Assembly (NCBI GenBank): GCA_964413425.1
Contig: CAYPST010000026.1
Coordinates: 1-38,930 of the forward strand
Direction: 5' to 3'
Length of the DNA: 38,930 nucleotides
Source: DATFLS01 sp964413425
GTDB taxonomy: Bacteria > Fidelibacterota > JAANXI01
Shown: positions 16,896-24,521 of the stretch, in pieces
Numbering within the stretch: position 1 is the stretch's first letter
How the letters are laid out: each line of letters starts with the position of its first letter
Made by a program: the position numbers and the translations under genes
Notes under the pieces: model-generated
The model's database searches: none
Told to the model about the DNA's origin: nothing
What the model saw: only the letters and a program-made list of their open reading frames with translations

Positions 16896-19616
16896 ATGCC
16901 CTTTCGTGAAAATGATACCATAATATCCCAAAATAAATACCTCCACGCCTACGGCAAAGCCCGCATTCTCCAGATCAAAAACGGTAAAGCCAAGGTGGAG
17001 TACGTTCCACACGTCTTCAGCCGCCCCCCGTTGTATGCACATACCAAATTCCTGAACCTGCAGGAAGCGGAACGCATCCCGTCTCCGCTGGAAAAATTCG
17101 CATCTGAACGAATCGATGATCCCTGGAAGTTCGACCTCCGCCAGATGGCGGCCCGGTTTCTCACGGAGAACAAAGGGGGGCAGCTCTCCAATACCCGAAC
17201 AGAATTACTTCCCCATCAGATTTTTACCGCCTATGAAGTGGTGAAGAATCCCCGGCGGCGCTTCCTGCTGGCGGACGAGGTGGGACTGGGAAAAACCATC
17301 GAAGCCGGAATTATCTATCAGGCGCTCTATCAGCGCGGCGTGGCAAACCGGGTGCTCATCGTTTGTCCCGCCGGTCTCACCCTCCAGTGGCAAGAAGAGA
17401 TGGAGGAAAAATTCGGGACCTTTTTCGAAATATTTAACCGGGATTTCCAGACCATCAATCCCCGGATCTGGGATTTGAAAACCACAGCCATCGCCTCCAT
17501 CGATGCCCTGAAGCGTCCTGAGCATAAAGCGAAACTCCTGGAAAACCGGAAGTGGGATCTGATTATCTTTGATGAGGCCCATAAACTGAGTGCAAGAGAG
17601 TACGGCAAGAAAATCGATAAAACGGAGAATTACAAACTTGCCGAAGATCTGAAAAACTTCACCGATGCGTTGCTGCTGCTTTCCGCCACTCCTCATCAAG
17701 GGGAAGAAAACCATTCCCGGTTTATCAACATGGTGAGTCTGCTGGATGAGAATATCGATTTTTCATCCCTGCTCCATTCCGATTTGCCATTATTCCGGAA
17801 CCTGAAAGATGATTCAAAAACGCCCTACTATGAATATATCCTGCGCACTCCCAAAATGCAGGTCACCGATGCCTCCGGCCATAAAGTATTCAGGGGACGG
17901 AATACCCATTCCTATGCTTTCGAGATGTTCGATGATGAGAAACGGTTTTATCAGGAGGTCCGCCACTACATTAAGCGCGGATATTCCTATTTGGAACGTG
18001 TCACCGACAAACGCTCCAGACTGGCGCTTGGCTTTGTATTATCTACCTTTCTGAAAATTGCCGCCAGCAGCACCGCAGCAATAAAAAACTCCCTTCGGAA
18101 TCGAAAAGTGAATCTGGAACATAAAAAACAGATTATCCAGGATCGTCGTGATGAATTTCAGGATGAGCGGTTTGAAGGAGAAAACGCCGAACGTCAGCTG
18201 GCTTTTGAGTACGGTGATGTCTTTCTAAAAAATGAAATCCAGGAAATAGAACGGTTACTGGATATCCCGGTTGCAAAGGACAAGAAGACCGAAGAGTTGA
18301 CTCATTTCATCGACCGGATCTTCCAGGAATTACAGAATCCGGAAGAACGAAAAATTGTGATTTTCACCGAATATCGGACAACACAGACACATTTAGTATC
18401 CCACCTTGAGCGATTATTTGGCAGTGGTTGTGTGACCATAATAAACGGCGATCTGGATATTGACCAACGAAGGGAAAACCGTCTCAAATTTAAAAATGAC
18501 GATACTGTGCACTTTCTGGTCTCCACCGAATCCGGGGGCGAAGGGATTAATCTGCAGTTCTCCCATATCCTGTTTAACTATGATATGCCGTGGAATCCCA
18601 TGCGGGTGGAGCAGCGGATTGGCAGAATCTATCGGTATGGCCAGAATAAAGTGGTGCAGATCTATAATTTCCGTACCAAAGATACCATTGAAGACAAAAT
18701 TTATAATTACATAGAGAAGAAGGTGGAGCGTGCGGCGAAAGCCATTTCCAGGGTAACCGGAGAAGAATGGCAGGAAATAGCAGCAACCATGTACGGGGAA
18801 ATGGAAAACGAGATCGATTACGAGTCGATATATCAGAGAGCATTTGTCGAAGGGGATATAGAAGAGACTAAAGCAGAGATCGATCTCGGCGTGAAACGCG
18901 CAAAGAAGGCATACGAGCTGGCGACGGAAAAGCTGTTCAGCGACGTGTCAAGTTACTCATTCGATGCCTACGAGAAGCACCTGAAAACGGAATTAACACT
19001 GAAAGATCTGGAAGTCTTTACCAGAGAATTTTTAACACGTCGCAACAGAAGAATTAAAACCAAAGATGGCCTCCTCACTTTCATTACACCCGATGATATC
19101 ACGGAAGATGAGAATGCATCAGCCATAGAGGACCGATATCAGAAGGTGACCTTTAACAGAGAACAGGCCATTGACGATCCGGATCTGGAATTTTTCGGAC
19201 TCGGACATCCCTTTGTCAATGCCATGATCCACGCTTGCGGGGATGTCAGCTTTGGCGGGTTTACAACGTTTCGTCGAATAACAAACGAAACATCCGCCGG
19301 AACCGAGGGTTTTCAGTTCAATTATATTGTCCGCTCCCGCATTCAACGGGAAGCCGAGGAAGAATTTCTCTTTGATATGTACACCATCTTTGTTGACGAG
19401 AACTATGAAATCAGAGACGACCTCGCTCAAATCTGCCAGCGCAGCTACTCTGATAACGAGGAAATTCTTGATACTTCATGCAGTATGGATATTCATAAAG
19501 CCAAAGAAATCGCCAATAATTACCTGCAGGAGAATGTCGACATCCTCTGGGACTGGGAGGAAGATGTGGAGTTATTGAATATGGCGTATGTGCGGTTTAT
19601 CTCATCAACAGGCTGA
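16896..19616 (+). CDS. SNF2-family helicase/translocase
   Basis: A 906-aa superfamily 2 SNF2-type DNA translocase. An N-terminal small domain of about 55 residues (ENDTIISQN, YGKARILQIKNG) may be Tudor/KOW-like, as at the start of RapA. The RecA-1 motifs are ADEVGLGKTIEAG (Lys133), the DEAH box (226-229) and SATPHQG. The helicase C domain has IFTEYRTTQTHLV, STESGGEGINLQ and the arginine finger region QRIGRIYRYGQ (573-582). The remaining 250 residues are unassigned. It resembles the SNF2 helicases of DISARM (DrmD) and of methyltransferase-helicase restriction operons, but no methyltransferase is intact here. It starts 7 nt after the AlbA_2 gene with a weak AGAGAAA site. Its first 54 codons are duplicated at 12462. 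Confidence 0.92.
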   Translation: MPFRENDTIISQNKYLHAYGKARILQIKNGKAKVEYVPHVFSRPPLYAHTKFLNLQEAERIPSPLEKFASERIDDPWKFDLRQMAARFLTENKGGQLSNTRTELLPHQIFTAYEVVKNPRRRFLLADEVGLGKTIEAGIIYQALYQRGVANRVLIVCPAGLTLQWQEEMEEKFGTFFEIFNRDFQTINPRIWDLKTTAIASIDALKRPEHKAKLLENRKWDLIIFDEAHKLSAREYGKKIDKTENYKLAEDLKNFTDALLLLSATPHQGEENHSRFINMVSLLDENIDFSSLLHSDLPLFRNLKDDSKTPYYEYILRTPKMQVTDASGHKVFRGRNTHSYAFEMFDDEKRFYQEVRHYIKRGYSYLERVTDKRSRLALGFVLSTFLKIAASSTAAIKNSLRNRKVNLEHKKQIIQDRRDEFQDERFEGENAERQLAFEYGDVFLKNEIQEIERLLDIPVAKDKKTEELTHFIDRIFQELQNPEERKIVIFTEYRTTQTHLVSHLERLFGSGCVTIINGDLDIDQRRENRLKFKNDDTVHFLVSTESGGEGINLQFSHILFNYDMPWNPMRVEQRIGRIYRYGQNKVVQIYNFRTKDTIEDKIYNYIEKKVERAAKAISRVTGEEWQEIAATMYGEMENEIDYESIYQRAFVEGDIEETKAEIDLGVKRAKKAYELATEKLFSDVSSYSFDAYEKHLKTELTLKDLEVFTREFLTRRNRRIKTKDGLLTFITPDDITEDENASAIEDRYQKVTFNREQAIDDPDLEFFGLGHPFVNAMIHACGDVSFGGFTTFRRITNETSAGTEGFQFNYIVRSRIQREAEEEFLFDMYTIFVDENYEIRDDLAQICQRSYSDNEEILDTSCSMDIHKAKEIANNYLQENVDILWDWEEDVELLNMAYVRFISSTG

Positions 19617-19622
19617 GGACAC

Positions 19623-19638
19623 CCCAGCCGTAAACGGC
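19623..19638 (+). repeat. 16-bp direct repeat, right copy, flanking the island
   Basis: CCCAGCCGTAAACGGC, 6 nt past the helicase stop, identical to 11887-11902. Here it extends to a better hairpin, CCCAGCCG-TAAA-CGGCCGGG (one A-C mismatch), which may also help end the operon transcript, although no T run follows. Confidence 0.6.
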
Positions 19639-19707
19639 CGGGCTCACCCCCGCCCCGCAGCGACATGCCGCCGCCGCGGGGGAGGGAGGAAGGAGTGGAT
19701 GGAACGG

Positions 19708-20355
19708 CTACCGGAGGTCCTTGATAGTGCGGACGGCCTGGTACTGGTTGTAGAAATGGGAATCTCTTGTGCGGAAGGCTTCCATCAGGGGATCGATCTG
19801 CTCGTAGAGGAGCTCGCTCACGTCCCTGAAGGCGTCGGTGAGCGCCTGCCGGGCGGCGGTTTTCTCGCCCGAGACCGTTTCCCTGGAATCCAGGGCATCC
19901 TCGTAGGCGTCGATCCGATCCTTGAATGCTGTGAGCATGTCTTCGGTGATCCCGTAGCCTGCCAGATCGGACAGATGTTCCTCTATCAGATCGTGCAGCG
20001 ACCGGACCCGGCCCAGCAGCTCCGTATCCCGCATCCGCGTCAGTTCCGACTCGGTGATTTTGAAGCGGGCTTTGAGCTTCTCATCGCCCTGCGCTGCCGC
20101 ATAGGAATAACTCGTTTTGCACAGGGAGACCGCGTCATCGATCAGCTCATCCTCTGCGGTTTTCTTATGGGTGGACGCGCCCTCGGCCACGGTCTGATGC
20201 TCATCCTGCCGGGCGTCGATGGCTTTGATCAGTTCTTCATACTGTTCCACCAGCGAGGCGAACACCGGAATCACCGCCAGTTTTTCCAGGCTGTTCTTCA
20301 GGAAATTCAGCACCGCCCGGTACATGGTTAACTTGTTCTCTTCTCTATTGGTCAT
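19708..20355 (-). CDS. conserved-looking helical protein of unknown function
   Basis: A 215-aa soluble protein, almost entirely predicted helix, with an even spread of charged residues and no signal peptide or membrane segment. ATG 20355 is chosen because AAGGAGGT lies 6 nt upstream, an excellent site; the longer open frame to 20502 runs into repeat DNA. It opens with MTNREENKLTMYRAVLNFL and contains DARQDEHQTVAEGASTHKKT. I recall similar hypothetical proteins of about 210 residues in Bacteroidetes and other FCB-group genomes, without known function. It faces the defence-like operon tail to tail and probably belongs to the host chromosome rather than the island. No function is proposed. Confidence 0.75.
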   Translation of the reverse strand: MTNREENKLTMYRAVLNFLKNSLEKLAVIPVFASLVEQYEELIKAIDARQDEHQTVAEGASTHKKTAEDELIDDAVSLCKTSYSYAAAQGDEKLKARFKITESELTRMRDTELLGRVRSLHDLIEEHLSDLAGYGITEDMLTAFKDRIDAYEDALDSRETVSGEKTAARQALTDAFRDVSELLYEQIDPLMEAFRTRDSHFYNQYQAVRTIKDLR

Positions 20356-20703
20356 GAGAGACCTCCTTGCTGTGTATGGTACTCGGTTTATGTTGCCCCG
20401 GAAGGAGCGATACCATCGATCGCTTCCGGGATGCGACGCGGGAAACCGGACGTTCCGGAATCCCGCGAATTTGGACGGGACACCCCACCCCGAATGGCGC
20501 ACGGATGGACGCAGAAAAAGATGATGTACACGGATTTAAAAACTTTGAAAAGATCAATGGCAAAAGGCAGAAGGTAACAGTGACAAGTGAATTCTGAAAT
20601 GAAAGGGACAACAGAACAATCAGAACGGAACACGGAAGATGAAGAACTGTCACCAATGCACCTTCCCCCTCTCTTGAGAGGCCGGTGACGTTGGGTAGGG
20701 TAA

Positions 20704-20730
20704 TAAGAGAGGGGGACCGAGGGGGTGAGT
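20704..20730 (+). repeat. 27-bp dispersed repeat, copy B
   Basis: Reverse complement of 5462-5488 at 26 of 27 positions. Its left half also forms the right arm of the 11-bp inverted repeat beginning at 20665. Confidence 0.8.
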
Positions 20731-20760
20731 TCCCCCGGCCTGCCCCCATGAAAACAGGCC

Positions 20761-20789
20761 ACAGATTTACACAGATGGGCACAGATAAA
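20761..20789 (+). repeat. CACAGAT iteration
   Basis: Three CACAGAT units at about 12-nt spacing. The same phrase occurs, degenerate, around 8303 and, inverted, around 8492-8530. Confidence 0.55.
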
Positions 20790-21092
20790 GAAAAGGCAAA
20801 CGGCGAAAGGCAAAAGTGAGAAGCAAGTGCTGGGCGACATTGGAGCCATAAGGTAAAGAGGGGAATTCTGTACTTAAGTCGGGCATAACAGAAAAGGTTC
20901 GCGGTCAATTGTCAACCGTTAATAGGGAAGGATCGATTTTGGACGCAGGATCTGTGGGTACTGGGAAGAAGTGTGTGGGGGGTAAAATTCCATGAGGACA
21001 CAGGATCACCAGAATAAGTATCTGTGGTTATCTTCCGATGAATCGGGACAAGTTGTGCCGATCTGTGGCTGTTCGTACTTTCGAATTTAACA

Positions 21093-21121
21093 TTGTATCA
21101 GGATCCGGATATGGCTAAATT
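21093..21121 (+). promoter_or_regulatory. probable promoter of tRNA-Ser
   Basis: TTGTAT (21093-21098), 17 bp, TAAATT (21116-21121), ending 12 bp before the mature tRNA. Confidence 0.4.
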
Positions 21122-21133
21122 AATACGAGGTAT

Positions 21134-21217
21134 GGAGGTGTAGTCCTAACTGGTAAGGCAGCGGTCTTGAAAACCGCCGGGTTTACGCCCTTGGGGGTTC
21201 GAATCCCTCCACCTCCG
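21134..21217 (+). tRNA. tRNA-Ser, anticodon TGA
   Basis: Acceptor stem GGAGGTG/CACCTCC, 3-bp D stem GTC/GGC (one wobble) with GG in the loop, anticodon stem GCGGT/ACCGC around CTTGAAA (anticodon TGA), and a long variable arm GGGTTTACGCCC. The T arm loop is TTCGAAT and the discriminator is G. The long variable arm and anticodon both indicate serine. The D arm is unusual in sequence for a bacterial tRNA-Ser but folds. CCA is not encoded. Confidence 0.9.
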
Positions 21218-21235
21218 CAGTTGAACATGCTCGGG

Positions 21236-21309
21236 GGAAAAGCCGCCGGGCTTACACCCCTGGGGGTCCTCCCAGAGGGATCCGGTGGGGAGAATGCCTC
21301 CACCTCCGC
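21236..21309 (+). repeat. broken partial copy of the tRNA-Ser 3' half
   Basis: AAAAGCCGCCGGGCTTACAC and what follows repeat the anticodon-to-variable-arm part of the tRNA at 21172. The final CCTCCACCTCCGC (21298-21310) repeats its acceptor end exactly. Between them the T arm is interrupted by about 25 extra bases that can form a CTCCC/GGGGAG hairpin. It cannot fold as a tRNA. It may be the scar of an integration or slippage event at the tRNA. Confidence 0.55.
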
Positions 21310-21365
21310 CATTACAAATGCCCGGGGAGATATCTCCGGGCTATTTCGAAATTATCGATTTCATG

Positions 21366-21394
21366 TTGACAAGGACATAATAGTATAATAGATT
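21366..21394 (+). promoter_or_regulatory. Fur-type promoter upstream of thioesterase-nadA-panD
   Basis: TTGACA (21366-21371), 17 bp, TAGATT (21389-21394), with a Fur box starting 11 bp later. The design is the same as at fur, the DUF89 gene and korAB. Confidence 0.6.
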
Positions 21395-21404
21395 TAATCG
21401 ATAT

Positions 21405-21424
21405 TGAAAATCATTATCAATAAG
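21405..21424 (+). promoter_or_regulatory. Fur box
   Basis: TGAAAATCATTATCAATAAG, matching the Fur consensus GATAATGATAATCATTATC best in its central ATCATTATC. It sits at the predicted transcription start, where bound Fur would block transcription. Confidence 0.65.
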
Positions 21425-21484
21425 AGAATGGGAGTTATTGGTAATGGGAGCTGCCGGATGAAGAGAGGGTCCTCAGGAGAACAA

Positions 21485-21592
21485 ATGCGCAGACAGAAAA
21501 ACGATCGTTTTATTACTGGTATGGCAGCTTCAAAGATGACTGCGACTCTGGCACTGAGCGATAGCATTTGGCGGAAAAAAATTTTATTCTGA
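21485..21592 (+). CDS. possible 35-residue protein between two Fur boxes
   Basis: A short open frame with an AGGAG site 6 nt before ATG 21485. It begins MRRQKNDRFITGMAASKMTA and ends at TGA just before the second Fur box. I do not recognise it. In favour of a real gene are the ribosome site and its position downstream of a consensus Fur-controlled promoter. Against it are the small size and basic, low-information sequence. The transcript could equally be a regulatory RNA. Confidence 0.35.
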   Translation: MRRQKNDRFITGMAASKMTATLALSDSIWRKKILF

Positions 21593-21595
21593 TAT

Positions 21596-21612
21596 GATAA
21601 TGATTATCATTA
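21596..21612 (+). promoter_or_regulatory. second Fur box
   Basis: GATAATGATTATCATTA, close to the consensus. It overlaps a possible -10 (TATGAT, 21593-21598) with a poorer -35 TTGGCG 19 bp upstream. Confidence 0.75.
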
Positions 21613-21975
21613 ACGGCAAAACAGGAAGCCGGAGCAGAATAACGGGCCGTATGGCTGAAAGAGACCGAGAATTGAAGGGAGCGGGATCATAATCAGTGAA
21701 CAATGGCTAGGTGACCTTGATTGCAGGAAACAGAACGAACTACTACAGTAACCATTAAGCGAAAAGGACTGTTCACATGAGACGATACCCCCTCCTTGTT
21801 GTGTTGTCTCATGGACAGAAGCACCCCGGTGATACCTGCCGGGTGCTTCACATTTTATGGAGGTGTTCCTCCTATGGAACGTGTTTTCCGGTGCTCTCCA
21901 ATCTCTGCTTCCAAATTTTTCCCTGGCGTTTTCCTTGTTGTTTCTTGAATCAAGATCCAGAAAGGGAGGATGAAC
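21613..21975 (+). other. non-coding leader between Fur box and thioesterase gene
   Basis: 360 bases with no supportable gene. It ends in a terminator-like hairpin (21819-21850) and a ribosome site for the thioesterase. It may encode a Fur-controlled small RNA or an attenuating leader. Confidence 0.4.
21819..21850 (+). terminator. hairpin, probable terminator or attenuator
   Basis: GAAGCACCCCGG (one bulged C) pairs with CCGGGTGCTTC across about 9 nt, followed by ACATTTTA. The T run is short. It would end transcripts from the Fur-box promoters before the thioesterase gene. Confidence 0.5.
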
Positions 21976-22728
21976 GTGCTCTACACCATGAATCATCGTA
22001 TCCGGTATGGCGAGGTGGATTGGCATTTCCGGTTTCAACTGGGTGCACTCTTTCGACTACTTCACGAAGCGACGGTCGAACATTGGAAACTCCTGGGAAC
22101 CGATACGCGTGAACAACAACGTTCAGGGTATGCCTGGGCAGTGCGGAAGACCGCCCTTCGGTTATCGCGTTTTCCGGAGTATGATGAACAGCTCGATGTT
22201 TCTACCTGGATACACCGGTTCACGAAGATTACGATGAATCGAGAGTTTGAAATCACTGCCGGGGGGAAAGAGGTGGCAGCGGCATCGAGCGAATGGGTCT
22301 GCCTGGATTTATCCCGGCGAAAATTAAGCCGGAACCATCCGCAGATTCCTGAAAGTTCTCTGCTGGACCGCACCACCGGGATCGATCACGAGTTACACCA
22401 ATTGACAAGTCCCCGGGAAATTCCTGTCGAATGTACAGTTGAGGTCCGCGTGCGATCCTCCGATTTCGATTCCAATGGCCATGTGAACAACGCCACGTAT
22501 TTTGAGTACCTGGAAACTTTATTGCTGCATTGTGAAGAACATATTCCGATTCCGCTTAAACTCTGTATGCACTTCACCAAAGAGATCACTCCGGATATTT
22601 CTGTGGTAACAGTGGGGCTTCAGCCATCAGAGCAGATCCGGTATTTCAAAATCTCTGATGCAGATTCAGTCTATGCATTGGGGGAAGTATCCATCTTGGC
22701 AGAGGAATTCTCGGAGATGGCACTCTGA
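21976..22728 (+). CDS. acyl-ACP thioesterase-like hotdog protein
   Basis: About 250 aa with two tandem hotdog domains, the plan of acyl-ACP thioesterases (FatA/FatB type), which release fatty acids from acyl carrier protein. The first domain begins HRIRYGEVDWHFRFQLGAL. The second has DFDSNGHVNNATYFEYLET, the conserved Asn/His signature. Several starts are possible: ATG 21970 touches its own GGGAGG site, whereas GTG 21976 lies 6 nt after it and is preferred; ATG 21988 is also in frame. It leads a run with nadA and panD 25 and 14 nt apart. Neither neighbour suggests a fatty-acid pathway, so the grouping may only reflect shared control. Confidence 0.85.
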   Translation: MLYTMNHRIRYGEVDWHFRFQLGALFRLLHEATVEHWKLLGTDTREQQRSGYAWAVRKTALRLSRFPEYDEQLDVSTWIHRFTKITMNREFEITAGGKEVAAASSEWVCLDLSRRKLSRNHPQIPESSLLDRTTGIDHELHQLTSPREIPVECTVEVRVRSSDFDSNGHVNNATYFEYLETLLLHCEEHIPIPLKLCMHFTKEITPDISVVTVGLQPSEQIRYFKISDADSVYALGEVSILAEEFSEMAL

Positions 22729-22753
22729 TCCTCGGTAGAAAGGGCGTATTCCT

Positions 22754-23704
22754 TTGAGTGTTCATGCAGTCGGCGTTGTCCCGAACGAAAGCAGCACGGC
22801 TAAGAAAATGCAGACCACAGTGGTAGAACAGATTAAGGAGTTCCGGGAGAAACGTAAGGCGATTATCCTTGCCCATGTTTACCAGCGAGATGCAGTTCAG
22901 GCGCTGGCGGATTTCACGGGGGATTCCCTGGCTTTGAGCCGGAAGGCAGTGGAAACCGAGGCGCAGGTGATTGTCTTTTGCGGGGTGCAGTTTATGGCAG
23001 AGACAGCAGCGATTCTCAATCCGGATAAGACTGTTTTACTCCCGGTGAAAGAAGCCGGATGCGAACTGGCGGATATGGCCACAGGTGAGGAAGTCCGGGC
23101 CAGAAAAAAGCAGATGCCGGATGCCACGGTAGTGAGTTATGTGAACACCACAGCCGAAGTGAAGGCGGAAAGTGATATTTGTTGCACATCGTCCAATGCG
23201 GTAGATGTTGTTCGATCAGTTGGAGAGGGCCCTGTGCTTTTCATCCCCGACCGGAACCTGGGTGCCTATGCCGCTTCGGTTTCCGGCAAGGATATTCATC
23301 TCTGGGATGGATGGTGCTACGTCCATGAAAATATCCGGCCGGAACGCATTCAAGAATTACGCAGGGAGCATCCGGAAGCGAAGGTTATGGTGCATCCGGA
23401 ATGCACGCCGGCGGTGATCGACCTCGCCGATTACGTGGGGAGCACGGCCCAGATGATCGCCTATGCCAGCGAGTCGCAGGCAGAGTCGTTTATCGTGGGG
23501 ACGGAGGATGGATTGCTCTTTCCATTGAAGCGAGACAATCCCGGGAAAACATTTTATCCGGTCGGAACCATCTGTCGCGGTATGAAGACTATCACGCTGG
23601 AGCGTGTTAAAGATGCATTAGTACAGATGCAGTATCCTGTCAGCATTCCGGAAGCCATCCGGGTGCGGGCGAAACGCGCTCTGGACCGGATGCTCGAACT
23701 CTGA
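22754..23704 (+). CDS. nadA: quinolinate synthase NadA
   Basis: Condenses iminoaspartate with dihydroxyacetone phosphate to quinolinate, the second step of de novo NAD synthesis, using an oxygen-sensitive [4Fe-4S] cluster. The 316-aa length is right for the short NadA form. The three cluster cysteines are Cys103 (KEAGCELADM), Cys217 (HPECTP) and Cys274 (GTICRGMK). LAHVYQRDAVQALADFTGDS and PDRNLGAY are also typical. Start TTG 22754 has AGAAAGGG upstream; an ATG at 22808 is the alternative but has no ribosome site. nadB is not in the window. The far-upstream Fur boxes could tie NAD synthesis to iron supply. Confidence 0.95.
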   Translation: MSVHAVGVVPNESSTAKKMQTTVVEQIKEFREKRKAIILAHVYQRDAVQALADFTGDSLALSRKAVETEAQVIVFCGVQFMAETAAILNPDKTVLLPVKEAGCELADMATGEEVRARKKQMPDATVVSYVNTTAEVKAESDICCTSSNAVDVVRSVGEGPVLFIPDRNLGAYAASVSGKDIHLWDGWCYVHENIRPERIQELRREHPEAKVMVHPECTPAVIDLADYVGSTAQMIAYASESQAESFIVGTEDGLLFPLKRDNPGKTFYPVGTICRGMKTITLERVKDALVQMQYPVSIPEAIRVRAKRALDRMLEL

Positions 23705-23718
23705 GGGAGGAGAGGCCA

Positions 23719-24096
23719 ATGCGGTGGTATTTACGCAGCAAAATTCATCAGGCTACGGTGACTGATGCCAATCTTCACTATGCCGGCAGCATCACGATTG
23801 ACGAGATATTACTGGAGCACGTGGGAATGGCTCCCGGCGAGAAAGTGCATGTATGGAATGTGACCAACGGTGAACGGTTTGAGACGTACGTCATCCCGGG
23901 CGCCAGGCATTCAGGAATCATCGGGTTAAACGGGGCCGCAGCCCGACATGTGATGCAGGGCGATACCATTATCATTGCCGGATTCGAGTTGGCGAGTTCG
24001 CGCATCTCGCCCAGGATTGTCCTGGTCGATGAAAACAATCGGATTAAGCATACCATCACAGAATCGAACGGTTCCGATCAGAGAGAACATTCTTGA
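23719..24096 (+). CDS. panD: aspartate 1-decarboxylase PanD
   Basis: Makes beta-alanine from aspartate for pantothenate and coenzyme A. The 125-aa proenzyme self-cleaves at Gly23-Ser24 in YAGSITID to form the pyruvoyl group. KIHQATVTDANLHY before the site and SGIIGLNGAAARHVMQGD are family signatures, the latter with the catalytic region near RH. GAGGGAGGAGAG stands upstream of the ATG. It follows nadA by 14 nt; both use aspartate-derived chemistry for cofactors, which may explain the pairing. Confidence 0.96.
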   Translation: MRWYLRSKIHQATVTDANLHYAGSITIDEILLEHVGMAPGEKVHVWNVTNGERFETYVIPGARHSGIIGLNGAAARHVMQGDTIIIAGFELASSRISPRIVLVDENNRIKHTITESNGSDQREHS

Positions 24097-24248
24097 ATTG
24101 ATGCGGATATTCCGGAAGAAGAATCGCGGTCAAAACAGAGTAGAAAGATATTGCCCGACAATAAAGAATGATTTCGGTCAATCGCGGAGGTTATGAATCA
24201 TAGAATAGAAGGCAAGGCAATAATTCTCAATGAAGGAGTGTGATAAGA

Positions 24249-24521
24249 ATGTTTGGGAAGTTCCAAAACAGTCCAGGACGTGGGTCGGGTCGAGGAAGAA
24301 GACGGGCAACCGATTCAGGTGGGAGGAACCAGCGGCAGCAAGATCAATGGCAGGCCATGGGTCCAACCGGACAGTGTATCTGTCCTAAATGCGGGACAAC
24401 TACTCCGCATCGGCGTGGCACTCCATGTCAGGAGGCGTCCTGTCCTTCCTGTGGGTCTAAAATGCTCCGGGAAGGGGGGTATCATCATCAACTCCTCCGG
24501 CGGAAGCGCAATCAAAAGTAG
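24249..24521 (+). CDS. small zinc-ribbon protein linked to Mrp/Fe-S genes
   Basis: A 90-aa protein. The N-terminal third is Gly/Arg-rich (GRGSGRGRRRATDSGGR), then a double CxxC zinc ribbon: CICPKCGTTTPHRRGTPC and CPSCGSK. Small proteins with 'MGPTGxCxCPxCG...PHxRGxPC' motifs are often found beside Mrp-type ATPases and NifX/NifB-like genes in anaerobes. The biochemical role is unknown; metal or Fe-S binding is likely. ATG 24249 is preferred because GAAGGAG lies about 10 nt before it. The Mrp gene follows after about 265 nt. Confidence 0.7.
   Translation: MFGKFQNSPGRGSGRGRRRATDSGGRNQRQQDQWQAMGPTGQCICPKCGTTTPHRRGTPCQEASCPSCGSKMLREGGYHHQLLRRKRNQK

Larger units (their letters stand above)
20356..21092. 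other. gene-free, repeat-rich intergenic region
   Basis: 740 bases without a supportable gene. They include the second copy of the 27-bp repeat, an 11-bp inverted repeat CCCCCTCTCTT/AAGAGAGGGGG (20665-20675 and 20705-20715), and a CACAGAT-type block at 20761-20789 (CACAGATTTACACAGATGGG and one more unit). Weaker ATCTGTGG phrases occur at 20950, 21022 and 21061. Confidence 0.55.

Noticed and set aside
12639..19616. Known DISARM, BREX or classical restriction-modification operon
   Set aside because: No intact methyltransferase, DrmA/B/C, PglZ, BrxC or restriction endonuclease gene is present; only the SNF2 helicase and a methyltransferase-like tail recall these systems.
21115..21312. 65-residue minus-strand open frame containing GGGGIRTPKGVNPAVFK
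   Set aside because: It is antisense to the tRNA-Ser and its partial copy; this kind of product is a well-known false gene over tRNAs.
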